Below, in pieces: positions 46,197 to 54,431 of a stretch of 64,000 bases of DNA. A program made the translations under genes and the position numbers. The first letter of the stretch is position 1; each line of letters starts with the position of its first letter. This DNA comes from Ochrobactrum sp. Marseille-Q0166 (lineage in GTDB: Bacteria; Pseudomonadota; Alphaproteobacteria; Rhizobiales; Rhizobiaceae), in contig NZ_JACJUO010000001.1 of NCBI RefSeq assembly GCF_014397025.1, forward strand, positions 124,001 through 188,000. Reading direction: 5' to 3'. The notes beneath the pieces were generated by a model, which was given only the letters and a program-made list of their open reading frames with translations, had not been told where the DNA came from and searched no databases.

Positions 46197-46706
46197 ATGC
46201 TTGGAAAATCGATTGTCGCGGCTTCGGTGTTTACAATTGCAATGGCGGGTTCGGCACTCGCGCAGACACCGACCCCGATTAAGCAGTTCGACGCCTGGGG
46301 CGCATATAGCTACCAGTCTGGTAATGGCAAGGTTTGCTATGTCCTGTCTGTTCCAACACAGAAAGCGCCCGCCAATGTCGATCATGGCGACAACTTCTTT
46401 ATCGTGAGCCAGAAGCCTGGGCAGAATATCACTTTTGAGCCGCAGTTTATGGCTGGTTATGAGCTGAACACGAATCCGGCTGCCAAGGTGGTCGTCACCA
46501 TCGGCAATCGTAACTTCAACATGTTCGTCAACGGTAAATCCGGCTGGATGGAAAATGCCGCTGAAGAGCCGCAGCTCATCGCAGCTATGCGCGGTGGTGC
46601 GGACATGAAGGTGCAGGCGCAGTCAAAACGCGGCACCAAGACCAATTACACCTATTCCCTCAAGGGCATTTCGGCAGCACTCGCAGCCATTCAGAAGTGC
46701 AAATAG
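46197..46706 (+). CDS. IalB-like (invasion-associated locus B) secreted protein
   Basis: 169 residues with a signal peptide (MLGKSIVAASVFTIAMAGSA, cleavage near LAQ). The mature part has the IalB family features: FDAWGAYSY, KVCYVLSVPTQKAP, NFFIVSQKPGQN, and two Cys (near 47 and at the end, IQKCK) that probably form a disulfide. Named after a Bartonella invasion locus, but most homologues in Rhizobiales have no proven invasion role. Predicted periplasmic. Own terminator follows. Confidence 0.85.
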   Translation: MLGKSIVAASVFTIAMAGSALAQTPTPIKQFDAWGAYSYQSGNGKVCYVLSVPTQKAPANVDHGDNFFIVSQKPGQNITFEPQFMAGYELNTNPAAKVVVTIGNRNFNMFVNGKSGWMENAAEEPQLIAAMRGGADMKVQAQSKRGTKTNYTYSLKGISAALAAIQKCK

Positions 46707-46732
46707 GCCGATCGGTTTACGCTGAATTGTTA

Positions 46733-46759
46733 AGCCGGAGCTCCGCTCCGGCTTTTTTT
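46733..46759 (+). terminator. Terminator of the IalB-like gene
   Basis: AGCCGGAG / CTCCGGCT stem with a CTCCG loop region, then seven T. Confidence 0.88.
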
Positions 46760-46939
46760 AATCAGACAAGCATCATACTGCATAACAGCCAAGCCCATAC
46801 TGCGGGATGACTGATTGAATATTGTGTGCTATGAGCGCGCACACCGGGCTCGCATTTCAGACGAATGAGCCCATATATCCATGCAACAGATCGTGTTTAC
46901 CGGCGCGCTTTATGCGGCGTCCTCAACAGTTGAAAACAT

Positions 46940-48175
46940 ATGTCCATTTCGTTCGACCTGACCATTGATGATACGCGCGACCAGCTTGCCCGCCATGTGC
47001 GCGCAAATATTGAGCAGAAGCCATCGCTCATCGGCATGTCTCGTGAAGAAATGGCTGATGCACTGATCAAGGTTGGCGTTTTGCCGAAGCAGGTCAAGAT
47101 GCGCATTGCGCAGCTCTGGCATTGGCTTTATGTGCGCGGCGTTTCCGACTTTGCCGATATGCGCAACATTTCCAAGGATTTGCGCGCTCTGTTGGCGCAG
47201 CATTTCACCATTGCACGCCCGGAAGTGGTTGAAGAGCAAATCTCACAGGATGGTACGCGCAAGTGGCTGTTCCGCTTTCCGCCACGCGGAGCCGGACGCC
47301 CTGTCGAAATCGAATGTGTCTATATTCCTGAAGAAGGCCGTGGCACGCTGTGCATTTCATCTCAGGTGGGCTGCACTCTGACCTGCTCTTTCTGTCACAC
47401 CGGCACACAGAAGCTGGTACGTAATCTGACATCAGAAGAAATTCTGGCGCAGCTTCTGACCGCGCGTGATCGTTTGGGGGATTTCCCGGAAACCGATACA
47501 CCGGATGGTGCCATCGTACCCGCAGAAGGCCGTAAGGTCACCAACATCGTGATGATGGGCATGGGGGAGCCGCTTTATAACTTCGAAGAAGTGAAAAAGG
47601 CTTTGCTCATTGCGTCAGATGGCGATGGGCTGGCGCTCTCGAAGCGTCGTATCACACTTTCGACCTCTGGTGTCGTGCCGGAAATCTATCGCACCGGCGA
47701 AGAAATCGGCGTGATGCTGGCAATTTCACTCCATGCTGTTCGCGATGAGTTACGCGACCTTCTGGTGCCCATCAACAAAAAATATCCGCTGGAGCAGTTG
47801 CTCAAGGCTTGCCGCGAATATCCGGGCCTGTCAAATGCAAAGCGCATCACCTTTGAATATGTGATGCTGAAAGATATCAATGACAGCATGGAAGATGCCA
47901 AGCTGCTGGTTAAGCTTCTGAAAGGCATCCCGGCAAAGATCAATCTGATCCCTTTCAATCCATGGCCCGGCACCAACTACCAGTGCTCGGACTGGGAACA
48001 TATTGAACGCTTTGCCGATTATGTGAATGCGGCAGGCTATGCTTCACCGATCCGCACCCCGCGTGGTCGCGATATTCTGGCAGCGTGTGGTCAGCTGAAG
48101 TCCGAATCCGAGCGTATGCGCAAGACAGAACGTCTGGCGCTTGAAGCCATGATGATTGCCGGGCATGGTGATTAA
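46940..48175 (+). CDS. rlmN: Dual-specificity 23S rRNA/tRNA methyltransferase RlmN
   Basis: Radical-SAM enzyme that methylates C2 of A2503 in 23S rRNA and A37 in some tRNAs; cytoplasmic, 411 residues. The cluster-binding CxxxCxxC is at [13 protein letters not shown] near 145-152; the SAM segment [17 protein letters not shown] follows; the catalytic Cys near 383 is in ILAACGQL. Length and motifs are full. The membrane-protein gene at 48196 follows after 20 bases and is probably cotranscribed. Confidence 0.97.
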   Translation: MSISFDLTIDDTRDQLARHVRANIEQKPSLIGMSREEMADALIKVGVLPKQVKMRIAQLWHWLYVRGVSDFADMRNISKDLRALLAQHFTIARPEVVEEQISQDGTRKWLFRFPPRGAGRPVEIECVYIPEEGRGTLCISSQVGCTLTCSFCHTGTQKLVRNLTSEEILAQLLTARDRLGDFPETDTPDGAIVPAEGRKVTNIVMMGMGEPLYNFEEVKKALLIASDGDGLALSKRRITLSTSGVVPEIYRTGEEIGVMLAISLHAVRDELRDLLVPINKKYPLEQLLKACREYPGLSNAKRITFEYVMLKDINDSMEDAKLLVKLLKGIPAKINLIPFNPWPGTNYQCSDWEHIERFADYVNAAGYASPIRTPRGRDILAACGQLKSESERMRKTERLALEAMMIAGHGD

Positions 48176-48195
48176 TTAACGGAGACGAGGCACGG

Positions 48196-48708
48196 TTGAC
48201 CGATACATTCGATTACATCATGCGGTTTGTTGTTATTGTTTTTGGTTATTGTATCGCCGTTTTAGCAGCGGGCTTCTTTCTCGCGGCCATTCTGTATAGC
48301 CAAATCGATGTGCTTGGCTATGCGCTGTCAGATCCGTTTTTTGAGGATGTATTCACTGAAATTCGCGATGCCTGGAATATGACCGGGTTTTACGCCGCGA
48401 TTCTCGTGGGCGGGCCGGTGCTTGCCGTTATGGCAGGTGGTTTCAGCTTTTTCCCGGCGATGGGTTTGATTGTAATCGGTGAAGCACGAGGCTGGAAATC
48501 ATCGCTGCCTTATTGCATCGGCGGTCTGCTGATCGGCCTGATGGCAATGGGAACCGGTTCTCTTTTTGCGTTTCAGGATCAACAGTTAGCGCCCAGCATA
48601 GTGCTCATGACCGGCACCTTTGCCTGCTCAGGCGTTGTCGGCGGCTTCTTGTACTGGCTGATCGCCGGAAGAAATGCCGGGCGATTTTTAGTTCGTCCGG
48701 TTGATTAA
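48196..48708 (+). CDS. Hypothetical four-helix membrane protein
   Basis: 170 residues with about four membrane helices (YIMRFVVIVFGYCIAVLAAG; AAILVGGPVLAVMAGGF; LPYCIGGLLIGLMAMG; IVLMTGTFACSGVVGGFLYW). No family recognised with confidence. Begins with a TTG at 48196 behind GGAGACGAGG, a strong site. It follows rlmN by 20 bases, so it may be cotranscribed, and converges with the LysE gene. Confidence 0.75.
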   Translation: MTDTFDYIMRFVVIVFGYCIAVLAAGFFLAAILYSQIDVLGYALSDPFFEDVFTEIRDAWNMTGFYAAILVGGPVLAVMAGGFSFFPAMGLIVIGEARGWKSSLPYCIGGLLIGLMAMGTGSLFAFQDQQLAPSIVLMTGTFACSGVVGGFLYWLIAGRNAGRFLVRPVD

Positions 48709-48710
48709 TC

Positions 48711-49370
48711 TTACTTTGCCTGTGCGGTGATGATCTTCAGTGCGAACGCTGAGAAAATGCCCGCAAAAAGCCAGTCTACAATCCGCGTGACTGTCGGGTT
48801 CTTCTTCAGAAGGCCTGCAAATTTGTCGGCTGCTATCACCATCGGAATGGTGAAGGGCAGCGCCAGCGGGATGAATGAAAGGCCAAGGAAGAACAGTTTT
48901 CCCATGGCGTGAGGATCATGTGCCGATACGAACTGCGGAAGGAAGGTCATGTTGAACAGAATGATCTTTGGATTGAGCAGATTGATGCCAAGACCAGTTG
49001 CCCAGTTCTGAAACAATGTATGCTTTTTGCCGCCATTCTTTTCCGGCGAAAATGCCGACCCCTTGCGGATGGCCTGCACAGCCAGCCAAACCAGATAAAG
49101 CGCACCGACGGTTTTCAACACCGTGAAGGCTGCGGGCGATGCTATGATCAGCGCGGACAAGCCAAGCGCCACCATGCTCGTGTGAAATACGATCCCGGTA
49201 CTGGCACCCGCCATACACGCAAAGCCTGCAGCCTTTCCTTCCGACAAAGCGCGACCGACGAAAAGCGTCATATCCGGGCCGGGCGTGATGGATAAAATTG
49301 CAGTTGCGATCACGAACTGGACGAAGATGGTCCATTCAGGAACAAAGGTCAGGTTTGTCAGGAAAGACAT
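48711..49370 (-). CDS. LysE/RhtB-family exporter
   Basis: 219 residues, six membrane helices, of the LysE/RhtB amino acid exporter family. The signature LSITPGPDMTLFVGRALSEG (the Gly-Pro motif) is near residue 27, followed by LLNPKIILFNMTFLPQF near 130. Likely exports amino acids or analogues; substrate not readable. The ATG at 49370 follows CCGGAG at somewhat long spacing; the frame stays open upstream to 49565, across the argG start on the other strand, without exporter-like sequence. Confidence 0.92.
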   Translation of the reverse strand: MSFLTNLTFVPEWTIFVQFVIATAILSITPGPDMTLFVGRALSEGKAAGFACMAGASTGIVFHTSMVALGLSALIIASPAAFTVLKTVGALYLVWLAVQAIRKGSAFSPEKNGGKKHTLFQNWATGLGINLLNPKIILFNMTFLPQFVSAHDPHAMGKLFFLGLSFIPLALPFTIPMVIAADKFAGLLKKNPTVTRIVDWLFAGIFSAFALKIITAQAK

Positions 49371-49557
49371 CAAAAGAGACTCCGGGAATTCGCGGCAAGC
49401 TAACGCGAATACAATCTGGCCGCCACAGCTTTCTTTCATCCTTTTTGATAAGTGTTGAGCATCCGGCTTGCGCACGGCTTGGCAACTGATAAAAGAACTG
49501 CAACATCCTGTTCTACGGCCCTTTGGGCCATCATCGCATCTCAGACGGAAGTGAACT

Positions 49558-50778
49558 ATGAGCAAGCTGAAAGACGTTAAAAAGGTCGTTCTCGCCTATT
49601 CGGGTGGTCTCGACACCTCAATCATCCTGAAATGGTTGCAGACTGAGCTTAACGCAGAAGTCGTCACCTTTACCGCCGATCTTGGCCAGGGCGAAGAGCT
49701 TGAACCTGCACGCAAGAAAGCGGAAATGCTCGGTATCAAGGAAATCTTCATTGAGGATGTGCGCGAAGAATTCGTGCGCGATTTCGTCTTCCCGATGTTC
49801 CGCGCCAATGCCGTCTATGAAGGCGTCTATCTGCTCGGCACCTCGATTGCCCGTCCGCTGATCTCCAAACATCTCATCGATATCGCAAAAAAGACCGGCG
49901 CTGACGCCATTGCACACGGCGCGACCGGCAAGGGCAATGATCAGGTTCGCTTCGAGCTTTCCGCCTATGCGCTGAACCCGGACATCAAGATCATTGCGCC
50001 ATGGCGCGACTGGTCGTTCAAGAGCCGCACCCATCTGCTGGAATTTGCTGAACAGCACCAGATTCCTGTCGCCAAGGACAAGCTTGGCGAAGCGCCATTC
50101 TCTGTTGACGCCAACCTGCTGCACTCCTCTTCTGAAGGCAAGGTTCTGGAAGATCCGGCAATCGAAGCGCCTGAATATGTGCATATGCGCACCATTTCAC
50201 CGGAAACCGCCCCGGATACACCGACCATTATCAAGATTGGTTTTGAAAAGGGTGATGCGGTTTCGATCAATGGCGAACGTCTTTCGCCTGCAACTTTGCT
50301 TGCCAAGCTTAATGATTATGGCCGCGACAACGGCATTGGTCGCCTTGACCTCGTTGAAAACCGCTTCGTCGGCATGAAGTCGCGCGGCGTCTATGAAACG
50401 CCGGGCGGCACGATCCTGTTGGCGGCCCACCGCGCCATCGAATCGATCACGCTCGACCGTGGTGCAGCACATCTCAAGGATGAGTTGATGCCGCGCTATG
50501 CAGAACTCATCTATTACGGCTTCTGGTTCTCGCCGGAACGCGAAATGCTGCAGGCCGCTATCGACCTTAGCCAGCGTCACGTCGAAGGTGAAGTCACGCT
50601 GAAGCTCTATAAGGGCAATGTGATTGTGATCGGTCGTGAAAGCGACAAGTCGCTTTATTCCGACAAGCTCGTCACCTTTGAAGACGATCAGGGCGCATAT
50701 GACCAGAAGGACGCAGCCGGCTTCATTAAGCTCAATGCACTTCGTCTGCGCCCCCTCGCTGCACGCGACCGCCGCTAA
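49558..50778 (+). CDS. argG: Argininosuccinate synthase
   Basis: Joins citrulline and aspartate using ATP in arginine synthesis; cytoplasmic, 406 residues. The PP-loop motif AYSGGLDTS near residue 14 binds [18 protein letters not shown] (here [15 protein letters not shown]) near 118 contacts the substrates. Length matches the family. Start ATG at 49558. Strong terminator follows. Confidence 0.98.
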   Translation: MSKLKDVKKVVLAYSGGLDTSIILKWLQTELNAEVVTFTADLGQGEELEPARKKAEMLGIKEIFIEDVREEFVRDFVFPMFRANAVYEGVYLLGTSIARPLISKHLIDIAKKTGADAIAHGATGKGNDQVRFELSAYALNPDIKIIAPWRDWSFKSRTHLLEFAEQHQIPVAKDKLGEAPFSVDANLLHSSSEGKVLEDPAIEAPEYVHMRTISPETAPDTPTIIKIGFEKGDAVSINGERLSPATLLAKLNDYGRDNGIGRLDLVENRFVGMKSRGVYETPGGTILLAAHRAIESITLDRGAAHLKDELMPRYAELIYYGFWFSPEREMLQAAIDLSQRHVEGEVTLKLYKGNVIVIGRESDKSLYSDKLVTFEDDQGAYDQKDAAGFIKLNALRLRPLAARDRR

Positions 50779-50795
50779 GCTTTTTAAAACACGGC

Positions 50796-50823
50796 AAAAG
50801 CCCGCCTTCCGGCGGGCTTTTTA
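50796..50823 (+). terminator. Terminator of argG
   Basis: AAAAGCCCGCC / GGCGGGCTTTT perfect stem with a TTCC loop and a T tract, only about 15 bases before the next start codon. Confidence 0.88.
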
Positions 50824-50837
50824 TTTTAAAAAAGGAC

Positions 50838-51386
50838 ATGGCTGTGCTTCTTTATCTGGCGATGCCCCTTTGCATTTTCCTCGGAATTTATCTGCTGATC
50901 CGCTGCATTTCCATTCTTTGGCGCATCATCATGCCAGCGATCCGGCATCGCTTTAAAGCGGACATTAAGCCGTATGTCTTTCATTTACCCAAGGCCGGGC
51001 GATACACCCTCAGCATCGTGTTTCCACCGCTGACGATTATTTCGGGAACAGCTTACTTCTCCGCGCAATTTGCAATCAAGGAACACGAGAGCGGCGCAGC
51101 AATCGCCTATCGCTCGACAAGCCGTTCTCTGCTCGGTGTCAGACGCACGGATATGCGCGGCTATGCTTCTCATGCCCTTGGCAATTTTGAATGCATGAAG
51201 CCCGGTGATTACGCGATAACCTGTCTCACGCCTGAAAAAATCCGGCCAGAATTTCAGCTGAAAATATCGCCCTATGTTTCGTTTCTGAAGCTGGTGCCTG
51301 TAATCTTAGGAACGATTCTCGCAAGCGGAATGATTGTTGGCGGGACGATCATGCTTATCCTTTTGCTCGCTGGCAAAATCGGATGA
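50838..51386 (+). CDS. Hypothetical membrane protein
   Basis: 182 residues: an N-terminal membrane helix (YLAMPLCIFLGIYLLIRCISI), a second hydrophobic stretch near 58-72, a soluble middle with YRSTSRSLLGVRRTD, and a C-terminal helix (VPVILGTILASGMIVGGTIMLILLL). No family recognised. ATG follows AAAGGAC. The argG terminator ends just before it, so it has either a hidden promoter in argG or depends on read-through. Convergent with map; the stops are three bases apart. Confidence 0.72.
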   Translation: MAVLLYLAMPLCIFLGIYLLIRCISILWRIIMPAIRHRFKADIKPYVFHLPKAGRYTLSIVFPPLTIISGTAYFSAQFAIKEHESGAAIAYRSTSRSLLGVRRTDMRGYASHALGNFECMKPGDYAITCLTPEKIRPEFQLKISPYVSFLKLVPVILGTILASGMIVGGTIMLILLLAGKIG

Positions 51387-51389
51387 TCT

Positions 51390-52178
51390 TCACACTGCAT
51401 GACCGATTGACGCGAGCATCTTTTCTTCGCCTGGGCGTAGGGTCAGGACGCGCACGCCATTCGACGTGACGGCCACTGTATGTTCAAACTGGGCTGACAA
51501 TTTTCCATCGCGCGTCACCACTGTCCAGCCGTCTTTTTCGGTCTTTACCTTGGCTGTGCCCTGATTAAGCATCGGCTCGATAGTGAACACCATCCCTTCC
51601 CGCAGACGCGCGCCTGTACCGGGTTTTCCAAAATGCAGAATCTGCGGTTCTTCATGCATTTCGCGGCCAATTCCATGGCCGCAATATTCGCGCACCACGC
51701 TATAATCATGACGCTTTGCATGGCGTTCGATAGCATAGCCTATGTCACCGAGCGTCGCACCGGGTCGCACGGCAGCAATCCCCTTCCACAGCGCCTCATA
51801 GGTTACGCGGACCAGACGTGAAGCGAACGGAGCGACTTCACCAACCATATAAGTCTTGCTGGAATCAGCGATATAACCGTTCTTCTCCAGCGTAATGTCG
51901 AAATTGATAATTTGGCCATTGGCGATTGTTTCATTATCGGATGGCATACCGTGGCAAACGACTTCATTCTGAGAGGCGTTTAACACATAGGGAAAATCAT
52001 ATTGGCCTTTGCTGGCCGGGCGTGCCTGTAGCTCGCGGGTGATATAATCTTCGACCAGATCATTGACCTGCATCGTGGTCATGCCAGCAAGCGGTGTACG
52101 GTCGAGAAGCGTAAAAACGGAAGCCAGCAGCGCACCGGAAACTGCCATCTTTTCCACCTCGGCAGGTGTTTTGATCAT
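51390..52178 (-). CDS. map: Type I methionine aminopeptidase
   Basis: Removes N-terminal Met from nascent proteins; 262 residues. The five metal ligands are all visible: Asp in NFDITLEKNGYIADSSKTY (two), His in CGHGIGREMHEEP, Glu in FTIEPMLNQG and Glu in AQFEHTVAV. No zinc-finger N-terminal extension. It overlaps the ParD-like gene by four bases (ATGA) and is translated from the same transcript. Whether it is the cell's main or only Map cannot be seen from this window. Confidence 0.96.
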   Translation of the reverse strand: MIKTPAEVEKMAVSGALLASVFTLLDRTPLAGMTTMQVNDLVEDYITRELQARPASKGQYDFPYVLNASQNEVVCHGMPSDNETIANGQIINFDITLEKNGYIADSSKTYMVGEVAPFASRLVRVTYEALWKGIAAVRPGATLGDIGYAIERHAKRHDYSVVREYCGHGIGREMHEEPQILHFGKPGTGARLREGMVFTIEPMLNQGTAKVKTEKDGWTVVTRDGKLSAQFEHTVAVTSNGVRVLTLRPGEEKMLASIGHAV

Positions 52179-52387
52179 GATGTCTGCACCGCCAGAACCG
52201 GAAGCTCGACTTGTGCCGCACGCAACTGCATCTGCACAATTTCATTGAACGACATTTCCGGATTTGCCTGCGCCAGCATACCGATTTTCATCCAGTATTC
52301 GGCCTGTGCATTGATCGATCGGCACATGACATCGCTTGCCTTACGCAGTTCCTCATGCAGTTCATCACCAATTTTAACGATACCCAT
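52175..52387 (-). CDS. ParD-like antitoxin-type protein
   Basis: 70 residues, resembling the ParD_like family: MGIVKIGDELHEELRKAS at the start, an Arg/Ser-rich turn VMCRSINAQAEYWMKIGMLA, and a C-terminal helix NPEMSFNEIVQMQL. The beginning looks like the strand-helix of a ribbon-helix-helix DNA binder. Start at 52387 behind GGAAGGCG; the frame runs back to 52444 without a site. The place normally held by a ParE toxin is taken by map. A 9-bp palindrome overlaps the promoter just upstream, consistent with autorepression. Confidence 0.8.
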   Translation of the reverse strand: MGIVKIGDELHEELRKASDVMCRSINAQAEYWMKIGMLAQANPEMSFNEIVQMQLRAAQVELPVLAVQTS

Positions 52388-52412
52388 AGCGCCTTCCACT
52401 GAAATATACGAA

Positions 52413-52444
52413 ACATATATAAACCGTATATATGTCACAAGCAA
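52413..52444 (-). promoter_or_regulatory. Promoter and palindromic operator of the ParD-like/map operon
   Basis: On the minus strand TTGCTT (52439-52444) and TATATA (52416-52421) are 17 bases apart. A perfect inverted repeat ACATATATA (52413-52421) / TATATATGT (52427-52435) with a 5-base centre covers the spacer and the -10. A repressor bound here would block RNA polymerase; the ParD-like protein is the natural candidate. Confidence 0.6.
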
Positions 52445-52487
52445 GATCAGCCAATTTCAGCCTGCTGTTTAAATCAGTTGCATTTAA

Positions 52488-52509
52488 TATGGCGCCATAC
52501 TATATGGCG
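52488..52509 (+). promoter_or_regulatory. Palindromic operator candidate before the marR gene
   Basis: TATGGCGCCATA (52488-52499) is a perfect 12-bp palindrome; TATATGGCG (52501-52509) repeats its half. It lies just before the start codon at 52514, where a MarR dimer typically binds its own gene. Confidence 0.5.
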
Positions 52510-52513
52510 ACGT

Positions 52514-53044
52514 ATGGAAATAATCGAACAAAAACACGATGCTCTTTTAGGCGAACTGGAACGCCGTCATAGCCCATTTGTGAATGCGCTGAAGACCTGC
52601 TTTGAGGTGCTGTCGCTGGCGGCAGCCATTGATCGCGATTGCGCAAACAGGCTTGCGCCCCACAAGCTTTCCGAAGGCAAGTTTATTCTGCTGTTTCTGT
52701 TGGAGAATTCGCCCGACGGTCTCTCGCCGCACGAGCTTTCAGAACGCGCTGGCGTGACACGCGCAACCATTACCGGTTTGCTGGATGGCCTGGAACGTGA
52801 CGGTTTTCTCATGCGCCATGCAGACACACAGGATCGCCGCAAGCTCACAGTCAGGCTCACACCAGATGGCGCACATCTGGCAAAACAGCTTTTCGATCAG
52901 CATACCGCATGGATTGCGGGCCTGATGAGCGATCTGTCAACCGGTGAGCAGCAGCTGTTAAGCACCCTGTTGCGCCGCATCTGGAGCCGCACCGATGCGG
53001 GCCAGTCTTTTAAAATCACTGAAACCCTAAGGGATATGACATGA
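52514..53044 (+). CDS. MarR-family transcriptional regulator
   Basis: 176 residues with the MarR winged helix: LSEGKFILLFLLENSPDGLSPHELS leads into ERAGVTRATITGLLDGLERDGFL (recognition helix), then the wing RHADTQDRRKLTVRLTPDG. Usually a dimeric repressor sensing small aromatic compounds or oxidants. ATG at 52514 chosen since it starts the coiled dimerisation helix; the frame is open from 52478. Palindromes sit directly upstream. The next gene overlaps its stop codon (ATGA), so they form an operon. Confidence 0.9.
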   Translation: MEIIEQKHDALLGELERRHSPFVNALKTCFEVLSLAAAIDRDCANRLAPHKLSEGKFILLFLLENSPDGLSPHELSERAGVTRATITGLLDGLERDGFLMRHADTQDRRKLTVRLTPDGAHLAKQLFDQHTAWIAGLMSDLSTGEQQLLSTLLRRIWSRTDAGQSFKITETLRDMT

Positions 53045-53397
53045 CCTATTACCTGGCAGAGCTTTATTCACCCAAAACAAGCTGGCTGACACTGGATGCA
53101 AAAGGCAGGCAGGCTTTCTTTGAAAAGGTCGGCGCCGGGATGGGAGGACTTGCGGCGGCTGGCATCGAAGCTTTGGCTTTAGGCCCAGTTGACGCGACGA
53201 AACCCTATGCACCAGAGCAAAGCTTCTTTGCTATCTGGCGTTTTCCGGATGAGGCAGCGCTGGATATGCTGATTGCCGGAATCACTGCCACCGGCTGGCA
53301 TGATTATTTTGACACCCTCAATGCAGCAGGTGTCGGCACCGATCTTGGCGGCCATCTCGCCCAACTGGCGGGCGTGCCTTTCAAAGAAGCCGCCTGA
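53041..53397 (+). CDS. Small conserved protein partnered with marR (DUF6616-like)
   Basis: 118 residues, no signal peptide or helix. Its features MTYYLAELYSPKTSW, FAIWRFPDEAALDMLIAGI and GWHDYFDTLNAAG suggest a compact alpha/beta (ferredoxin-like) fold of the dimeric barrel sort; I think it belongs to DUF6616 but cannot confirm. Overlaps the marR stop by four bases. It may be the target the regulator controls. Terminator follows. Confidence 0.75.
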   Translation: MTYYLAELYSPKTSWLTLDAKGRQAFFEKVGAGMGGLAAAGIEALALGPVDATKPYAPEQSFFAIWRFPDEAALDMLIAGITATGWHDYFDTLNAAGVGTDLGGHLAQLAGVPFKEAA

Positions 53398-53403
53398 TCT
53401 GAT

Positions 53404-53433
53404 AAAGCATGACTACAGCAATGCTTCCTTTTT
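53404..53433 (+). terminator. Terminator of the marR operon
   Basis: AAGCAT / ATGCTT stem with a 10-base loop, then CCTTTTT, just after the stop codon. Confidence 0.65.
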
Positions 53434-53476
53434 GGGGGCATTTTTATTATCCACATTTGCTCACAGCTGATCCCGC

Positions 53477-53521
53477 TTGACTCTTGGCGGAGTCGATTCA
53501 ATACTGGAACATAAAGTGAAC
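53477..53521 (+). promoter_or_regulatory. LexA box and promoter of imuA-imuB-dnaE2
   Basis: GAAC (53507-53510), seven bases, GAAC (53518-53521): on the other strand this reads GTTC-N7-GTTC, the exact alphaproteobacterial LexA box. TTGACT (53477-53482), the start of which lies in the full consensus CTTGAC, and AATACT (53500-53505) are 17 bases apart, so the LexA box would cover the transcription start. Confidence 0.82.
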
Positions 53522-53594
53522 AAATAGCATTCCAGTAAAAGCATAAAGTGGCTTGCGTCTGGAATCGCATCCTTACAAACACAGGGTTTTGAAC

Positions 53595-54431
53595 GTGAGC
53601 GGCATCGACATCACGGCGTTGCGGCGCATGGTTACGGCCATCGAAGGCAATGCCTCACAGGCGAGTTTTACAGGCGAGACAGCAACAGGCTGCGGACATG
53701 CCGGCAGTTTCACGCTCGGCCTTGCCGGAGCTGATGATGCTTTTCCGCATGGCCTGCGAGGCGATGCGCTGCATGAGGTTTTTGCTGAAAACCCCGGCGC
53801 ACATATGGCCGCGACCGGCTTTGCGCTGGCAATGGCTTTGCGTGCATCCCCTTCAAGAAGACCCATTATCTGGATTGAGGAAGAAAGCGCCTCAAGCGAA
53901 TATGGCGGGCTTTATCCACCGGGGCTTCATGCCTTCGGAATCAATCCGTCACGGCTACTGATCGTACGCTGCCCCACCGCACAGGATGTTTTGAAAGCAT
54001 CAAATGATGCGCTTGAAGAGGCAAGCGGCAAGGCTTCAAATCTCATTTCCGGCATCGTCGCCTCGGTGGCCGGCCAGCCGAAATGTCTTGACCTGACCGC
54101 CTCGCGTCGCCTGCTTCTGGCAACCGAAACCGCGCATTTGCCTGTCATCCTGCTCAGGAGCCACCGAACAGGCGTGCAGAGCGCTGCCGTCAGCCGCTGG
54201 CGGGTGGCACCTGCCCCCTCCCGTTCCAGCGGCGCGAATGCACCCGGAAAGCCGGTCTTTTCCGCAATTCTGGAACGGAATCGACACGGCACCTGTGGGC
54301 AATGGATTATGGAATGGAACAATGAAACCTTCGAATTTGGAGCAGCACAACGGGACGACGGATCGCGTGTTCCTCGCCCTCTGGTTTCCGTTTCTGCCGA
54401 CCGACCGGCTTCACAGCAGCATTCGGCATGA
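53595..54431 (+). CDS. imuA: ImuA, mutagenesis accessory protein
   Basis: RecA/SulA-like protein of the damage-induced mutasome, about 278 residues. Seen: IIWIEEESASSEYGGLYPPGLHAFGINPSRLLIV, in parts EYGGLYPPGL and INPSRLLIVR, a degenerate ATPase-like core without a Walker A. It acts with ImuB and DnaE2 in error-prone synthesis over DNA lesions. Start is uncertain: GTG at 53595 (after CAGGG) or TTG at 53553. Its end overlaps the imuB start by about 110 bases. Regulated by LexA, judging by the box upstream. Confidence 0.88.
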   Translation: MSGIDITALRRMVTAIEGNASQASFTGETATGCGHAGSFTLGLAGADDAFPHGLRGDALHEVFAENPGAHMAATGFALAMALRASPSRRPIIWIEEESASSEYGGLYPPGLHAFGINPSRLLIVRCPTAQDVLKASNDALEEASGKASNLISGIVASVAGQPKCLDLTASRRLLLATETAHLPVILLRSHRTGVQSAAVSRWRVAPAPSRSSGANAPGKPVFSAILERNRHGTCGQWIMEWNNETFEFGAAQRDDGSRVPRPLVSVSADRPASQQHSA

